From the NCBI GenBank assembly GCA_034433615.1, contig DAOUAJ010000102.1, positions 1 through 5,052 of the forward strand: a stretch of DNA of 5,052 nt, written 5' to 3'. This stretch comes from DAOUAJ01 sp034433615. Its GTDB lineage: Bacteria > Chloroflexota > Anaerolineae > DUEN01. Each line of letters starts with the position of its first letter. Position 1 is the stretch's first letter. This document shows positions 1 through 5,052 of the stretch, piece after piece. A model generated the notes under the pieces. It did no database searches, was not told the DNA's origin, and saw only the letters and a list, made by a program, of their open reading frames with translations. The position numbers and the translations under genes are program-made.

Positions 1-13
1 TCTCCCCCTCTCC

Positions 14-1342
14 TCACTCCTCCAACCCCATCACCACTTCCTCCAAGGTGTTCATCGCCTGATCCACCTGCTCCCTGGTGACGATGAGCGGGGGCAGGAT
101 GCGGATCACCTGATTGTGCAGCCCGGCCATGTAACAGAGCAACCCGCGCGTCAGGCAGCCGTCCAGCACGCGCTGAGCTGTCTCACCATCGGCCTGCCGG
201 TCGCTGCCGGGCATAATGAACTCGACGCCGATCATGAGCCCTTTGCCACGCACGTCGCCGATGTGTGGACTGCGTGCCTTCAAGGCGTTCAGCCGATTCA
301 TGATCTGCTCACTTCGTTCCCGGCAGTTTTCGATCAGCCGCTCCTCGCGGATCGCCTGAATGGTTGCCACGGCGGCTGCACAGGAGATAGGGTTGCCGCC
401 GAAGGTGGTACCATGCGCGCCTGGCTTCCACTCCCGCATCAGCCGCGATGGCGCCGCGACCGCGCTCAACGGGAACCCTGAAGCGATGCCCTTGGCGAGG
501 GCGAAGATGTCGGGCGTGACGCCGAAGGTCTGGGCAGCGAACCACTCCCCGGTGCGGCCAAAGCCGGTCTGCACCTCGTCGAAGATCAACAAGATGCCGT
601 GCCGGTCGCACCGCTCGCGCAGCCCGGCCAGGAATTCGACGGGCGGAACGTTGTAGCCCCCCTCACCCTGGATGGGCTCGACCACCAGGCAAGCCACCTG
701 AGAGGGGTCAATCACGCGGGCGAACACGTCGTCCAGGTATGCCAGGGCCTCGCAGCCTGCGGCCGCAAGGCAACAACACTGATCCTCGCACGATTTCACC
801 CGGCAGTGATAGCAATCGGCGAAGGGGACCACGTAGCAGGACGGCACGAACCCCTCGTAGTGCAGCCGGTATCTGGCCTTCGAGGTCGTCAGGCTCATCG
901 TGCCGTAGGTGCGGCCGTGGAACCCGCCCATGAACGAGATCACCCCTGGCCGGCCGGTGACGTACTTGGCCAGCTTGACCGCGCCCTCCACCGCCTCAGT
1001 GCCGCTGTTGCCGAAGAAGAACATGTCCATCCCGCCAGGCAGGATTTCCCGCAGCGCTTCGCAGAGCCAAAACAGCGGCTCGTGTAGCGTCACCCCGACG
1101 GCGCTGTGGGTGAATTTCGCCATCTGCGCCTGAGCGGCTGCCAGTACTTTGGGGTGGCCGTACCCTGTATTGGCCGTAGCGATGCCGGACGTGAAATCGA
1201 GCACCTGGCGCCCATCGGCCAGGTGAAGATAGACCCCCTCGGCCCGCTCGACGGGCAGCAGAGGCCAATCCTGGGCCAGGCTGGGGGCAATGTAGTCGCC
1301 TACGCGAGCTGCCGCCTCTATGAAGCTGTACCGAATAGGCAC
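14..1342 (-). CDS. Class III PLP-dependent aminotransferase, GabT-like, with Cys-rich insert
   Basis: This is a cytosolic fold-type I, PLP-dependent transaminase that probably moves an amino group from an omega-amino or alpha-amino acid to a 2-oxo acid. Counting from the GTG start (442 aa), it shows GNSGTEA at 111-117 (PLP phosphate), GFHGRT with R144, EPIQGEGG at 222-229, IFDEVQTGFGRTG at 253-265 with D255 (pyridine N), LAKG with K284 (Schiff-base lysine), TTFGGNP with T313, and IRILPPL with R414. I54, R144, E227, K284, T313 and R414 match, as I recall them, the active-site residues of E. coli GabT, so a 4-aminobutyrate transaminase-like role is favoured; ornithine or other diamine transaminase or an amino-acid racemase remain possible. 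Eight cysteines lie at 169-197. I chose GTG at 1342 because GAAGGAGG sits 7 nt upstream. An in-frame ATG at 1375 would add 11 residues but has no RBS and lies in a repeat. It is the last gene of the amino-acid transporter cluster. After the TGA stop a purine-rich tract runs to the window edge and could be the RBS of a next gene. Confidence 0.9.
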   Translation of the reverse strand: MPIRYSFIEAAARVGDYIAPSLAQDWPLLPVERAEGVYLHLADGRQVLDFTSGIATANTGYGHPKVLAAAQAQMAKFTHSAVGVTLHEPLFWLCEALREILPGGMDMFFFGNSGTEAVEGAVKLAKYVTGRPGVISFMGGFHGRTYGTMSLTTSKARYRLHYEGFVPSCYVVPFADCYHCRVKSCEDQCCCLAAAGCEALAYLDDVFARVIDPSQVACLVVEPIQGEGGYNVPPVEFLAGLRERCDRHGILLIFDEVQTGFGRTGEWFAAQTFGVTPDIFALAKGIASGFPLSAVAAPSRLMREWKPGAHGTTFGGNPISCAAAVATIQAIREERLIENCRERSEQIMNRLNALKARSPHIGDVRGKGLMIGVEFIMPGSDRQADGETAQRVLDGCLTRGLLCYMAGLHNQVIRILPPLIVTREQVDQAMNTLEEVVMGLEE

Positions 1343-1349
1343 GATTTTG

Positions 1350-1357
1350 CCTCCTTC
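1350..1357 (-). promoter_or_regulatory. Ribosome binding site that decides the aminotransferase start
   Basis: On the minus strand GAAGGAGG is followed by 7 nt (CAAAATC) and then GTG at 1342-1340. This is near-ideal Shine-Dalgarno spacing. No comparable purine tract precedes the upstream in-frame ATG at 1375-1373, where the bases just before it are CGCGCGACCGACTG. Confidence 0.75.
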
Positions 1358-1370
1358 AACGCAAGTGATA

Positions 1371-1427
1371 GCCATCAGTCGGTCGCGCGGGCGCTGGACG
1401 CTGACGGCTAAGAGCTGACAGCTAAAG
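1371..1427. repeat. Phased heptamer repeat with inverted arms between ATPase and aminotransferase genes
   Basis: On the plus strand, five back-to-back 7-mers run from 1393 to 1427: GCTGGAC, GCTGACG, GCTAAGA, GCTGACA, GCTAAAG. Just before them is an arm in the opposite orientation (GCCATCAGT at 1371-1379). On the minus-strand transcript 1401-1408 can pair with 1371-1378 (8 bp including one G-U), leaving a 22-nt loop. The array runs a few bases into the ATPase gene and includes its TAG stop (1424-1422). It is the same type of element as the one at 2813-2904. It has no U-tract, so it is not a typical intrinsic terminator. Confidence 0.6.
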
Positions 1428-2144
1428 TATCTGCCGAATGAACGCGCGCGTTCGCTCGTGCTGCGCGTCGGTGAAAATTTGCTCCGGATCGCCCTGCTCG
1501 ATGATCTGCCCCTCGTCCATGAAGATCACCCGGTCGGCCGCGGCACGGGCGAAGCCCATCTCATGGGAGACGACAAGCATCGTCCGGCCCTCCGCCGCCA
1601 GTTGCTCCATCGTCTCCAGCACCTCGCCCACCTTCTCTGGGTCGAGCGCTGAGGTGGGCTCGTCGAAGAGCAGAAGGTCAGGTTCCATCGCCAACGCGCG
1701 GGCGATAGCCACGCGCTGCTGCTGGCCCCCAGAGAGCTGATGGGGATAACTGTCTAACTTATCGCCCAACCCGACTTTGATCAACTGTCGGCGGGCGATC
1801 TCCTCCGCCTCGCGCCGCGGCAGATTGCGCACCTTCTCCAGGCCGATGCTGACGTTGCGCAGTGCCTTGAGGTGCGGGAAGAGGTTGAAGCGCTGAAAGA
1901 CCATCCCCATCTCGGTGCGCACGCGCGGCAGATCAATCCCGGGCCGGTTAATGTGCTCGCCCTTGACCCACACCTCGCCGCTGGTCGGCCACTCGAGCAG
2001 GTTAATGCACCGCAGCAGGGTGCTCTTGCCGGAGCCGCTGGGGCCGACGATGACCACGACCTCACCCTGGCGTACTTCCAGGCTGACACCCCGTAGGACG
2101 TGGAGATTGCCGAACCACTTGTGGATATCTATCAGTCGGAGCAC
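1422..2144 (-). CDS. Polar amino acid ABC transporter ATP-binding protein (GlnQ/HisP type)
   Basis: This is the cytoplasmic nucleotide-binding subunit that hydrolyses ATP to drive import through the permease encoded just upstream. The 240-aa length is standard for the polar amino acid uptake (PAAT) family. All motifs are intact: Walker A GPSGSGKST at 34-42, Q-loop Q84 in MVFQRFNLFPH, signature LSGGQQQR at 137-144, Walker B LLLFDEP at 157-163 with catalytic E162, D-loop SALD at 165-168 and H-loop H194 in VVSHEMGFAR. The FNLFPH and SHEMGFAR wording is typical of GlnQ/HisP/ArtP proteins. The start is GTG, 4 nt past the permease TAG, with only a weak GGGTGG upstream inside the permease 3' end, so translational coupling is likely. 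The gene ends in TAG inside a heptamer repeat. The exact amino acid carried cannot be told from this subunit. Confidence 0.96.
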   Translation of the reverse strand: MLRLIDIHKWFGNLHVLRGVSLEVRQGEVVVIVGPSGSGKSTLLRCINLLEWPTSGEVWVKGEHINRPGIDLPRVRTEMGMVFQRFNLFPHLKALRNVSIGLEKVRNLPRREAEEIARRQLIKVGLGDKLDSYPHQLSGGQQQRVAIARALAMEPDLLLFDEPTSALDPEKVGEVLETMEQLAAEGRTMLVVSHEMGFARAAADRVIFMDEGQIIEQGDPEQIFTDAQHERTRAFIRQIL

Positions 2145-2148
2145 GGCG

Positions 2149-2808
2149 CTATGCCACCCGCACTCGCCGCTCGATCCAGCCCAACGTGAGCGACGTGGAA
2201 TAGGTTAGCAGCAGGTAAAGCAAGGCGACAACGATGAAGGTCTCGAACGAGGCGAAGGTCACCGAGCGAAGCTGCTGGCCGGTCTGGGTCAACTCCACTA
2301 GAGCGATGGCCGACGCGAGGGAGGAAGTCTTGATCAGCGTGGCCAGCTCATTGCCCAATGGCGGCAAGGCGATGACGAACGCTTGAGGTAAGATGATCCA
2401 GCGCAACGCTTTGAGGGGCGTCATGCCGATGGAGTAGGAGGCCTCCCACTGGCCGCGATCAATCGCCTGAATGCTCCCTCGTACGATCTCGGAGACATAG
2501 GCTCCGCTGTTGATTCCCAACCCAACCACGGCTGCCCAGAAGGAGTTCAGGTTGATGCCAAACGCCGGCAGGCCAAAGTAGATCAGGAAGAGCTGGACCA
2601 GCACTGGCGTGCCGCGGATGAACTCGATGTAGGCGATGGCCGCGGCGCGGATAGGGCGGAAGCTGGACAGCTTGGCGATGCCACCCAGCAGGCCCAGAAT
2701 GATGCCCAGAGCAGCAGCTAACGCTGAGACTTCCAGCGTGATCAACAGACCGCGTAACAGGAATGGGAACTGGTTGAAGACGGGGGTAAAATCAAGGTGA
2801 ATTGACAT
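2149..2808 (-). CDS. Polar amino acid ABC transporter permease (HisM/GlnP family)
   Basis: This is the inner-membrane channel subunit of the amino-acid importer, 219 aa, normal for the family. Hydrophobic segments lie around 17-44, 56-80, 87-106, 141-155 and 188-210, with the expected short N-terminal region before the first helix. RGTPVLVQLFLIYFGLP at 65-81 is a hallmark of the His/Glu/Gln/Arg/opine permease family. The EAA loop that docks on the ATPase is seen as WEASYSIGMTPLKALRW at 121-137, followed by IILPQAF. Only one permease gene is present, so it probably acts as a homodimer. The ATG start has no clear Shine-Dalgarno site: its leader is a heptamer repeat ending GGCTGATGAACT just before ATG. 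The stop lies 4 nt before the ATPase GTG. The substrate cannot be assigned beyond a polar amino acid. Confidence 0.95.
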   Translation of the reverse strand: MSIHLDFTPVFNQFPFLLRGLLITLEVSALAAALGIILGLLGGIAKLSSFRPIRAAAIAYIEFIRGTPVLVQLFLIYFGLPAFGINLNSFWAAVVGLGINSGAYVSEIVRGSIQAIDRGQWEASYSIGMTPLKALRWIILPQAFVIALPPLGNELATLIKTSSLASAIALVELTQTGQQLRSVTFASFETFIVVALLYLLLTYSTSLTLGWIERRVRVA

Positions 2809-2812
2809 AGTT

Positions 2813-2904
2813 CATCAGCCATCGGCCGTCAGCTTTTAGCCGTCAGCCGTCAGCCGTCCAACGTAACCCGCTGCTGGCTGACGGCTGATAGCTGCTGGCT
2901 TGTC
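2813..2904. repeat. Phased heptamer repeat forming a 13-bp stem between binding-protein and permease genes
   Basis: Plus-strand 7-mers run in register from 2813 to 2861: CATCAGC, CATCGGC, CGTCAGC, TTTTAGC, CGTCAGC, CGTCAGC, CGTCCAA. After a short spacer the complementary orientation follows from 2870: GCTGCTG, GCTGACG, GCTGATA, GCTGCTG, GCTTGTC. Bases 2843-2855 are perfectly complementary to 2876-2888, giving a 13-bp stem with a 20-nt loop, and other registers can pair because the units repeat. It fills nearly the whole 99-nt junction. With no U-tract it is unlikely to be a strong terminator. It may slow 3' decay of the binding-protein message or lower downstream expression, as REP hairpins do in E. 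coli malE-malF. Confidence 0.75.
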
Positions 2905-2907
2905 TGG

Positions 2908-3723
2908 CTACTGCTGTTTCTGCTGCACTGCCCGAATGGCTCCAAACCACTTCTCGACCATTTGGTCGTACTCGCCGCTGTCCTTGAGCTCCTTGAGTGC
3001 CTGATTGATGCCGTTCAGCAACTCCTGGTCTTCCAGACGGACAGCGATGCCGTTGAACTGGCGCTCTGTGCCTTCGAATTGCAGCTTTCCGCCGATCTTG
3101 AGCTCGGGGTGCTTCATGGTGTAGTCAATAGCGGTCGGTTCGTTGACGATGCAGGCATCGGCCCGGCCGGCTGATACTTCGAGGAAGGCATCAGTGAACT
3201 GCTGGAAGCGCTTCATGTTGACCCCTTCAATCTTGCTGGCTTGAATGTCACTGGTAGTGCCGGTCTGGGTGCTCAGAGTCTTCCCCTTCAGATCGTCGGG
3301 CGTCTTGATGCGATCGTCGTCAGCGCGCACGACCCACACCAGGCCGGTCTCGTAGTACGGGTCCGAGAAGGCAACCTTCTTCTTGCGCTCTTCGGTGATG
3401 GTCATTCCGGCCACGATCATGTCAATCTTACCGGCCAGCAACGCCGGAATTAGCGCATCGAAGGCCATGTCCTCGATCTTCAGCTCGCGGTTGAGCTTCT
3501 TGGCGATGGCATTCGCCAGATCAATGTCGAAGCCGACGATCTCGTTCTTCTCGTTGCGGAACTCGTAGGGCGGGAAGGTGGTCTCGGTGCCCATGATTAG
3601 TGGCTTTTGTTGCGGTGCACCACCTCCCGGCGCGGCAACAGGAGCGGGGGTGGGGACGACGCAGGCGGTCACGGTTGTGGCCAGGACGAACAGAACCAGG
3701 GCGAGAGAAGTCAGGCGTTTCAT
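2908..3723 (-). CDS. Family 3 amino acid-binding lipoprotein of ABC importer
   Basis: This is the extracytoplasmic receptor that binds a polar amino acid and hands it to the permease. Of 271 aa, residues 1-20 are a lipoprotein signal (KR, hydrophobic core, lipobox VTAC) with lipidated C21. Residues 22-40 are a Pro/Ala/Gly-rich tether, and the SBP_bac_3 domain runs from about 41 to 262. Family marks are TETTFPPYEF at 46-55, the signature GFDIDLANAIAKKL at 64-77, MTITEERKKKVAFSDPYY at 107-124 with R113 (usual alpha-carboxylate ligand), TQTGTTSD at 152-159 and GRADACIVNEPTA at 186-198. At the position where most relatives have Asp for the ligand amino group this protein has N194. The ATG start is fixed by AGGAGG 7 nt upstream, behind a strong promoter. 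It is the first gene of the importer cluster, as is common when the receptor is needed in excess. The ligand is not predictable. Confidence 0.95.
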   Translation of the reverse strand: MKRLTSLALVLFVLATTVTACVVPTPAPVAAPGGGAPQQKPLIMGTETTFPPYEFRNEKNEIVGFDIDLANAIAKKLNRELKIEDMAFDALIPALLAGKIDMIVAGMTITEERKKKVAFSDPYYETGLVWVVRADDDRIKTPDDLKGKTLSTQTGTTSDIQASKIEGVNMKRFQQFTDAFLEVSAGRADACIVNEPTAIDYTMKHPELKIGGKLQFEGTERQFNGIAVRLEDQELLNGINQALKELKDSGEYDQMVEKWFGAIRAVQQKQQ

Positions 3724-3730
3724 GGGTCTT

Positions 3731-3736
3731 CCTCCT
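3731..3736 (-). promoter_or_regulatory. Ribosome binding site of the binding-protein gene
   Basis: A perfect AGGAGG on the minus strand is followed by 7 nt and the ATG at 3723. It fixes this start and predicts strong translation. Confidence 0.9.
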
Positions 3737-3752
3737 AAAAAGGTGAGTAGCT

Positions 3753-3803
3753 CCGGCGCGGCAAGCCGGTCAATGCCGTGTCTGATCTGGTGAAAAACAC
3801 GGC
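3753..3803 (-). promoter_or_regulatory. Structured 5' leader with two hairpins
   Basis: In the minus-strand transcript, GCCGTGT (3803-3797) pairs with ACACGGC (3781-3775). The stem can extend by a U-G and a U-A pair to 9 bp with an 11-nt loop. A second hairpin follows: CCGGC (3769-3765) with GCCGG (3757-3753) around a 7-nt loop. Neither is followed by a U-tract, and the second ends 16 nt before the AGGAGG box, so the RBS looks open. I recognise no known riboswitch class. The pairing is visible; a regulatory role is inference. Confidence 0.4.
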
Positions 3804-3815
3804 CTTCAAGCCAGG

Positions 3816-3844
3816 ATTATATCATAGGGGGAAAAGCGGGTCAA
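3816..3844 (-). promoter_or_regulatory. Near-consensus sigma70-type promoter for the amino-acid import cluster
   Basis: On the minus strand the -35 box TTGACC (3844-3839) is separated by exactly 17 nt from the -10 box TATAAT (3821-3816), which is preceded by TG plus one base (extended -10). Transcription should begin near 3807-3811, giving a leader of about 85 nt. The -35 box contains the TGA stop of the upstream MFS gene, so the promoter starts inside that gene. No operator palindrome is evident around it. Confidence 0.85.
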
Positions 3845-5016
3845 CGACATTCTAACAGCATCAGCGCTATGATCCCCAGGACGGCATAGACACGGAACAA
3901 GGCCGCCGGGCCGATAGTATCGAAGAGGAAGCCGCTGATGGGGGCGCCGATCACACCGGAGATACTGTAGAGGGTGGCCGAGAACAGACCCTGCGCCGTA
4001 GCCTTCAGTTCATCAGGCGCTAGCGCATCGGCGTAGGCCACGCCCGCCACCCACAGCGCGCCGAAAGTGATGCCGTGGAGCAGATTGATGGGCACCGCCC
4101 ACTGCGGTGCCGGCATGACACCGTATAACAGCCAGCGGACAGCGTAGAGCACATAAGCGATCCTCATCGTGCGCCGGGTGCCGATCTGGGCAATGATCGG
4201 GGCAGCCAGGAACATCACCGGCACCTCAGTCAGCGCCGCCATGCCCCACATGGAGCCGATCAGTTCCTCGCCGCCCCCTAGTTCCTTGACATAAATATTC
4301 AGAAAACTGTGCATCCCGCTGTTGGCGATCCCCAGTACGATCAGGCTGGCCGAAAAGAGCAGCCAGGCGCGTTGGCGGACGAGTCGCGCCAGCCCACTCC
4401 GCAGAGGGCCGCTCAGCCGGATACGCCGCGCCGGCAGCCATATCGCTACAACGAGCACGACAGACATCAGGGCGACGTACCCGTAAAAGAGCAGATACAA
4501 CCCCATCCGCTCCAGAACATAGCCAAAAGACCAGGAGGTGATGACGAAGCCAAGGGATCCCCACAGCCGTTGGCGGCCGTAACGTTCTCGACGCCCTTGC
4601 AACAGCTCCAGGGTCGTGCTGTCCAGCAAAGGCATGATCGGGTTCGTGAAGAACGCGTAGGCAGCGACGATAGGCAATAACCAGACGAAAGTCGGCGCGG
4701 CCGAGAGCCCCAGCGCGGAGAGTATGGCCCCCGCTACGGCCAACATCAAGAGTGGACGGGTCACGCCGAAACGATCGCTGAACAGGCCCCACAGTGGGCT
4801 GGCGATCATCCCTACCAGCGGTGCCAGTGACCCGATCAGCCCGATCTGTGTGCCGCTGAGGCCGATGCTCCGGTAGTAAACGTTGATATACGGGAAGAAG
4901 GCGCCGAGTGCGGCGAATACAAAGAAGTAGAGGACGCGAGATACCAGAAGGCTACGCTCGGCCGATTCAGGCGCTCGCGTCAGCGCAGGGGTGCCAGGGG
5001 TAAGTGATGAAGGCAA
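3841..5016 (-). CDS. MFS transporter, MFS_1_like (LacY/nucleoside-symporter-like) family
   Basis: This is a cytoplasmic-membrane secondary transporter, probably a proton-coupled importer or an exporter; the substrate is unknown. The 391-aa product shows twelve hydrophobic segments at about 24-43, 57-79, 87-106, 110-130, 152-169, 172-194, 217-239, 252-273, 284-300, 306-329, 341-365 and 369-388, with the usual polar loop at 195-216. The MFS motif A is seen as GLFSDRFGVTRP at 77-88. RYGRQRLWGSLGF at 145-157 and LHGITFGALWVAGVAYAD around 313-330 resemble the MFS_1_like group, which includes LacY, NupG and phenylpropionate-permease relatives. The start is TTG, chosen because GGGAGGG lies about 8 nt upstream. 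The frame stays open to the window edge, so an upstream start is possible, though the residues before helix 1 are polar. The protein stops directly after helix 12 with a very short tail. A separate promoter serves the downstream genes, so a functional link to them is uncertain. Confidence 0.9.
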   Translation of the reverse strand: MPSSLTPGTPALTRAPESAERSLLVSRVLYFFVFAALGAFFPYINVYYRSIGLSGTQIGLIGSLAPLVGMIASPLWGLFSDRFGVTRPLLMLAVAGAILSALGLSAAPTFVWLLPIVAAYAFFTNPIMPLLDSTTLELLQGRRERYGRQRLWGSLGFVITSWSFGYVLERMGLYLLFYGYVALMSVVLVVAIWLPARRIRLSGPLRSGLARLVRQRAWLLFSASLIVLGIANSGMHSFLNIYVKELGGGEELIGSMWGMAALTEVPVMFLAAPIIAQIGTRRTMRIAYVLYAVRWLLYGVMPAPQWAVPINLLHGITFGALWVAGVAYADALAPDELKATAQGLFSATLYSISGVIGAPISGFLFDTIGPAALFRVYAVLGIIALMLLECR

Positions 5017-5023
5017 AGAGGCT

Positions 5024-5030
5024 CCCTCCC
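5024..5030 (-). promoter_or_regulatory. Ribosome binding site supporting a TTG start for the MFS gene
   Basis: GGGAGGG on the minus strand ends 7 nt before TTG at 5016-5014. There is no ATG or GTG in this frame between the window edge and the TTG. A nearby ATG at 5042-5040 is in another frame. Confidence 0.6.
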
Positions 5031-5052
5031 AAGATCCCCCATTGTTTGTCGC

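Noticed and set aside
116..481. 121-codon plus-strand open frame
   Set aside because: It is antisense to the C-terminal part of the aminotransferase and has no supporting features.
599..1087. 162-codon plus-strand open frame
   Set aside because: It lies wholly antisense to the aminotransferase motifs, has no RBS or recognisable domain, and its Arg/Ala/His/Pro-rich composition is that of a GC-rich shadow.
2843..2888. Intrinsic terminator after the binding-protein gene
   Set aside because: The stem is strong but no run of U follows on the minus strand, and the permease starts soon after.
2813..2904. CRISPR-like array
   Set aside because: Units are 7 nt, contiguous and without unique spacers; no cas genes are present.
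3775..3803. Terminator for the MFS gene
   Set aside because: The hairpin lies downstream of the TATAAT box, so it belongs to the next transcript's leader; the T-run is in the stem and loop and not after the stem.
4309..4680. 123-codon plus-strand open frame inside the MFS gene
   Set aside because: It is antisense to a clear transmembrane protein; the composition is rich in Gln, Pro and Arg with no domain.
4226..4792. 188-codon minus-strand frame within the MFS gene
   Set aside because: It is an alternate frame of the same strand; the Arg-rich product lacks the helix pattern of the real frame.
5040..5042. ATG start for the MFS gene
   Set aside because: It is out of frame with the MFS protein and reads through unrelated residues.

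Overview
The window carries five complete or near-complete protein genes, all on the minus strand, so transcription runs from high to low coordinates. It holds one MFS transporter followed by a four-gene amino-acid uptake and metabolism cluster. The DNA is GC-rich (roughly 60% by eye). The substrate-binding protein is a lipoprotein with a Pro/Ala/Gly-rich tether, and starts include GTG and TTG codons behind strong Shine-Dalgarno sites. This style, with heptamer repeats between genes, fits a Chloroflexota (Anaerolineae-like) bacterium, but that placement is an inference from style and not a database match.

Region by region, in transcription order: (1) 5016-3841, a 12-helix MFS permease of the MFS_1_like/LacY-NupG-type branch, substrate unknown, starting at TTG and possibly extending past the window edge. 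(2) 3844-3724, a short intergenic region with a near-consensus sigma70-type promoter (TTGACC, 17 nt, extended TG-A-TATAAT) whose -35 box overlaps the MFS stop codon. It is followed by a leader of about 85 nt with two predicted hairpins and a strong RBS. (3) 3723-2908, a family-3 (polar amino acid) solute-binding lipoprotein. (4) 2907-2809, a junction filled by a tandem 7-mer element that folds into a 13-bp stem. (5) 2808-2149, the HisM/GlnP-type permease. (6) 2144-1422, the GlnQ/HisP-type ATPase, 4 nt after the permease. (7) 1421-1343, a second, related heptamer element. (8) 1342-14, a class III PLP-dependent aminotransferase with GabT-like active-site residues and an unusual cluster of eight cysteines.

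Together, items 3-8 look like one transcription unit. The lipoprotein captures an amino acid outside the cell, one permease (probably a homodimer) and the ATPase import it, and the aminotransferase starts its breakdown or interconverts it. The two heptamer hairpins sit exactly where expression might need to step down: between the abundant binding protein and the membrane permease, and between the transporter and the enzyme. The protein families are well known. The less ordinary signals are the phased heptamer elements at the operon junctions, the Cys cluster in the aminotransferase, the Asp-to-Asn change at the usual ligand-amine position of the binding protein, and the promoter overlapping a stop codon. 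I saw no clear sign of a wholly new system.
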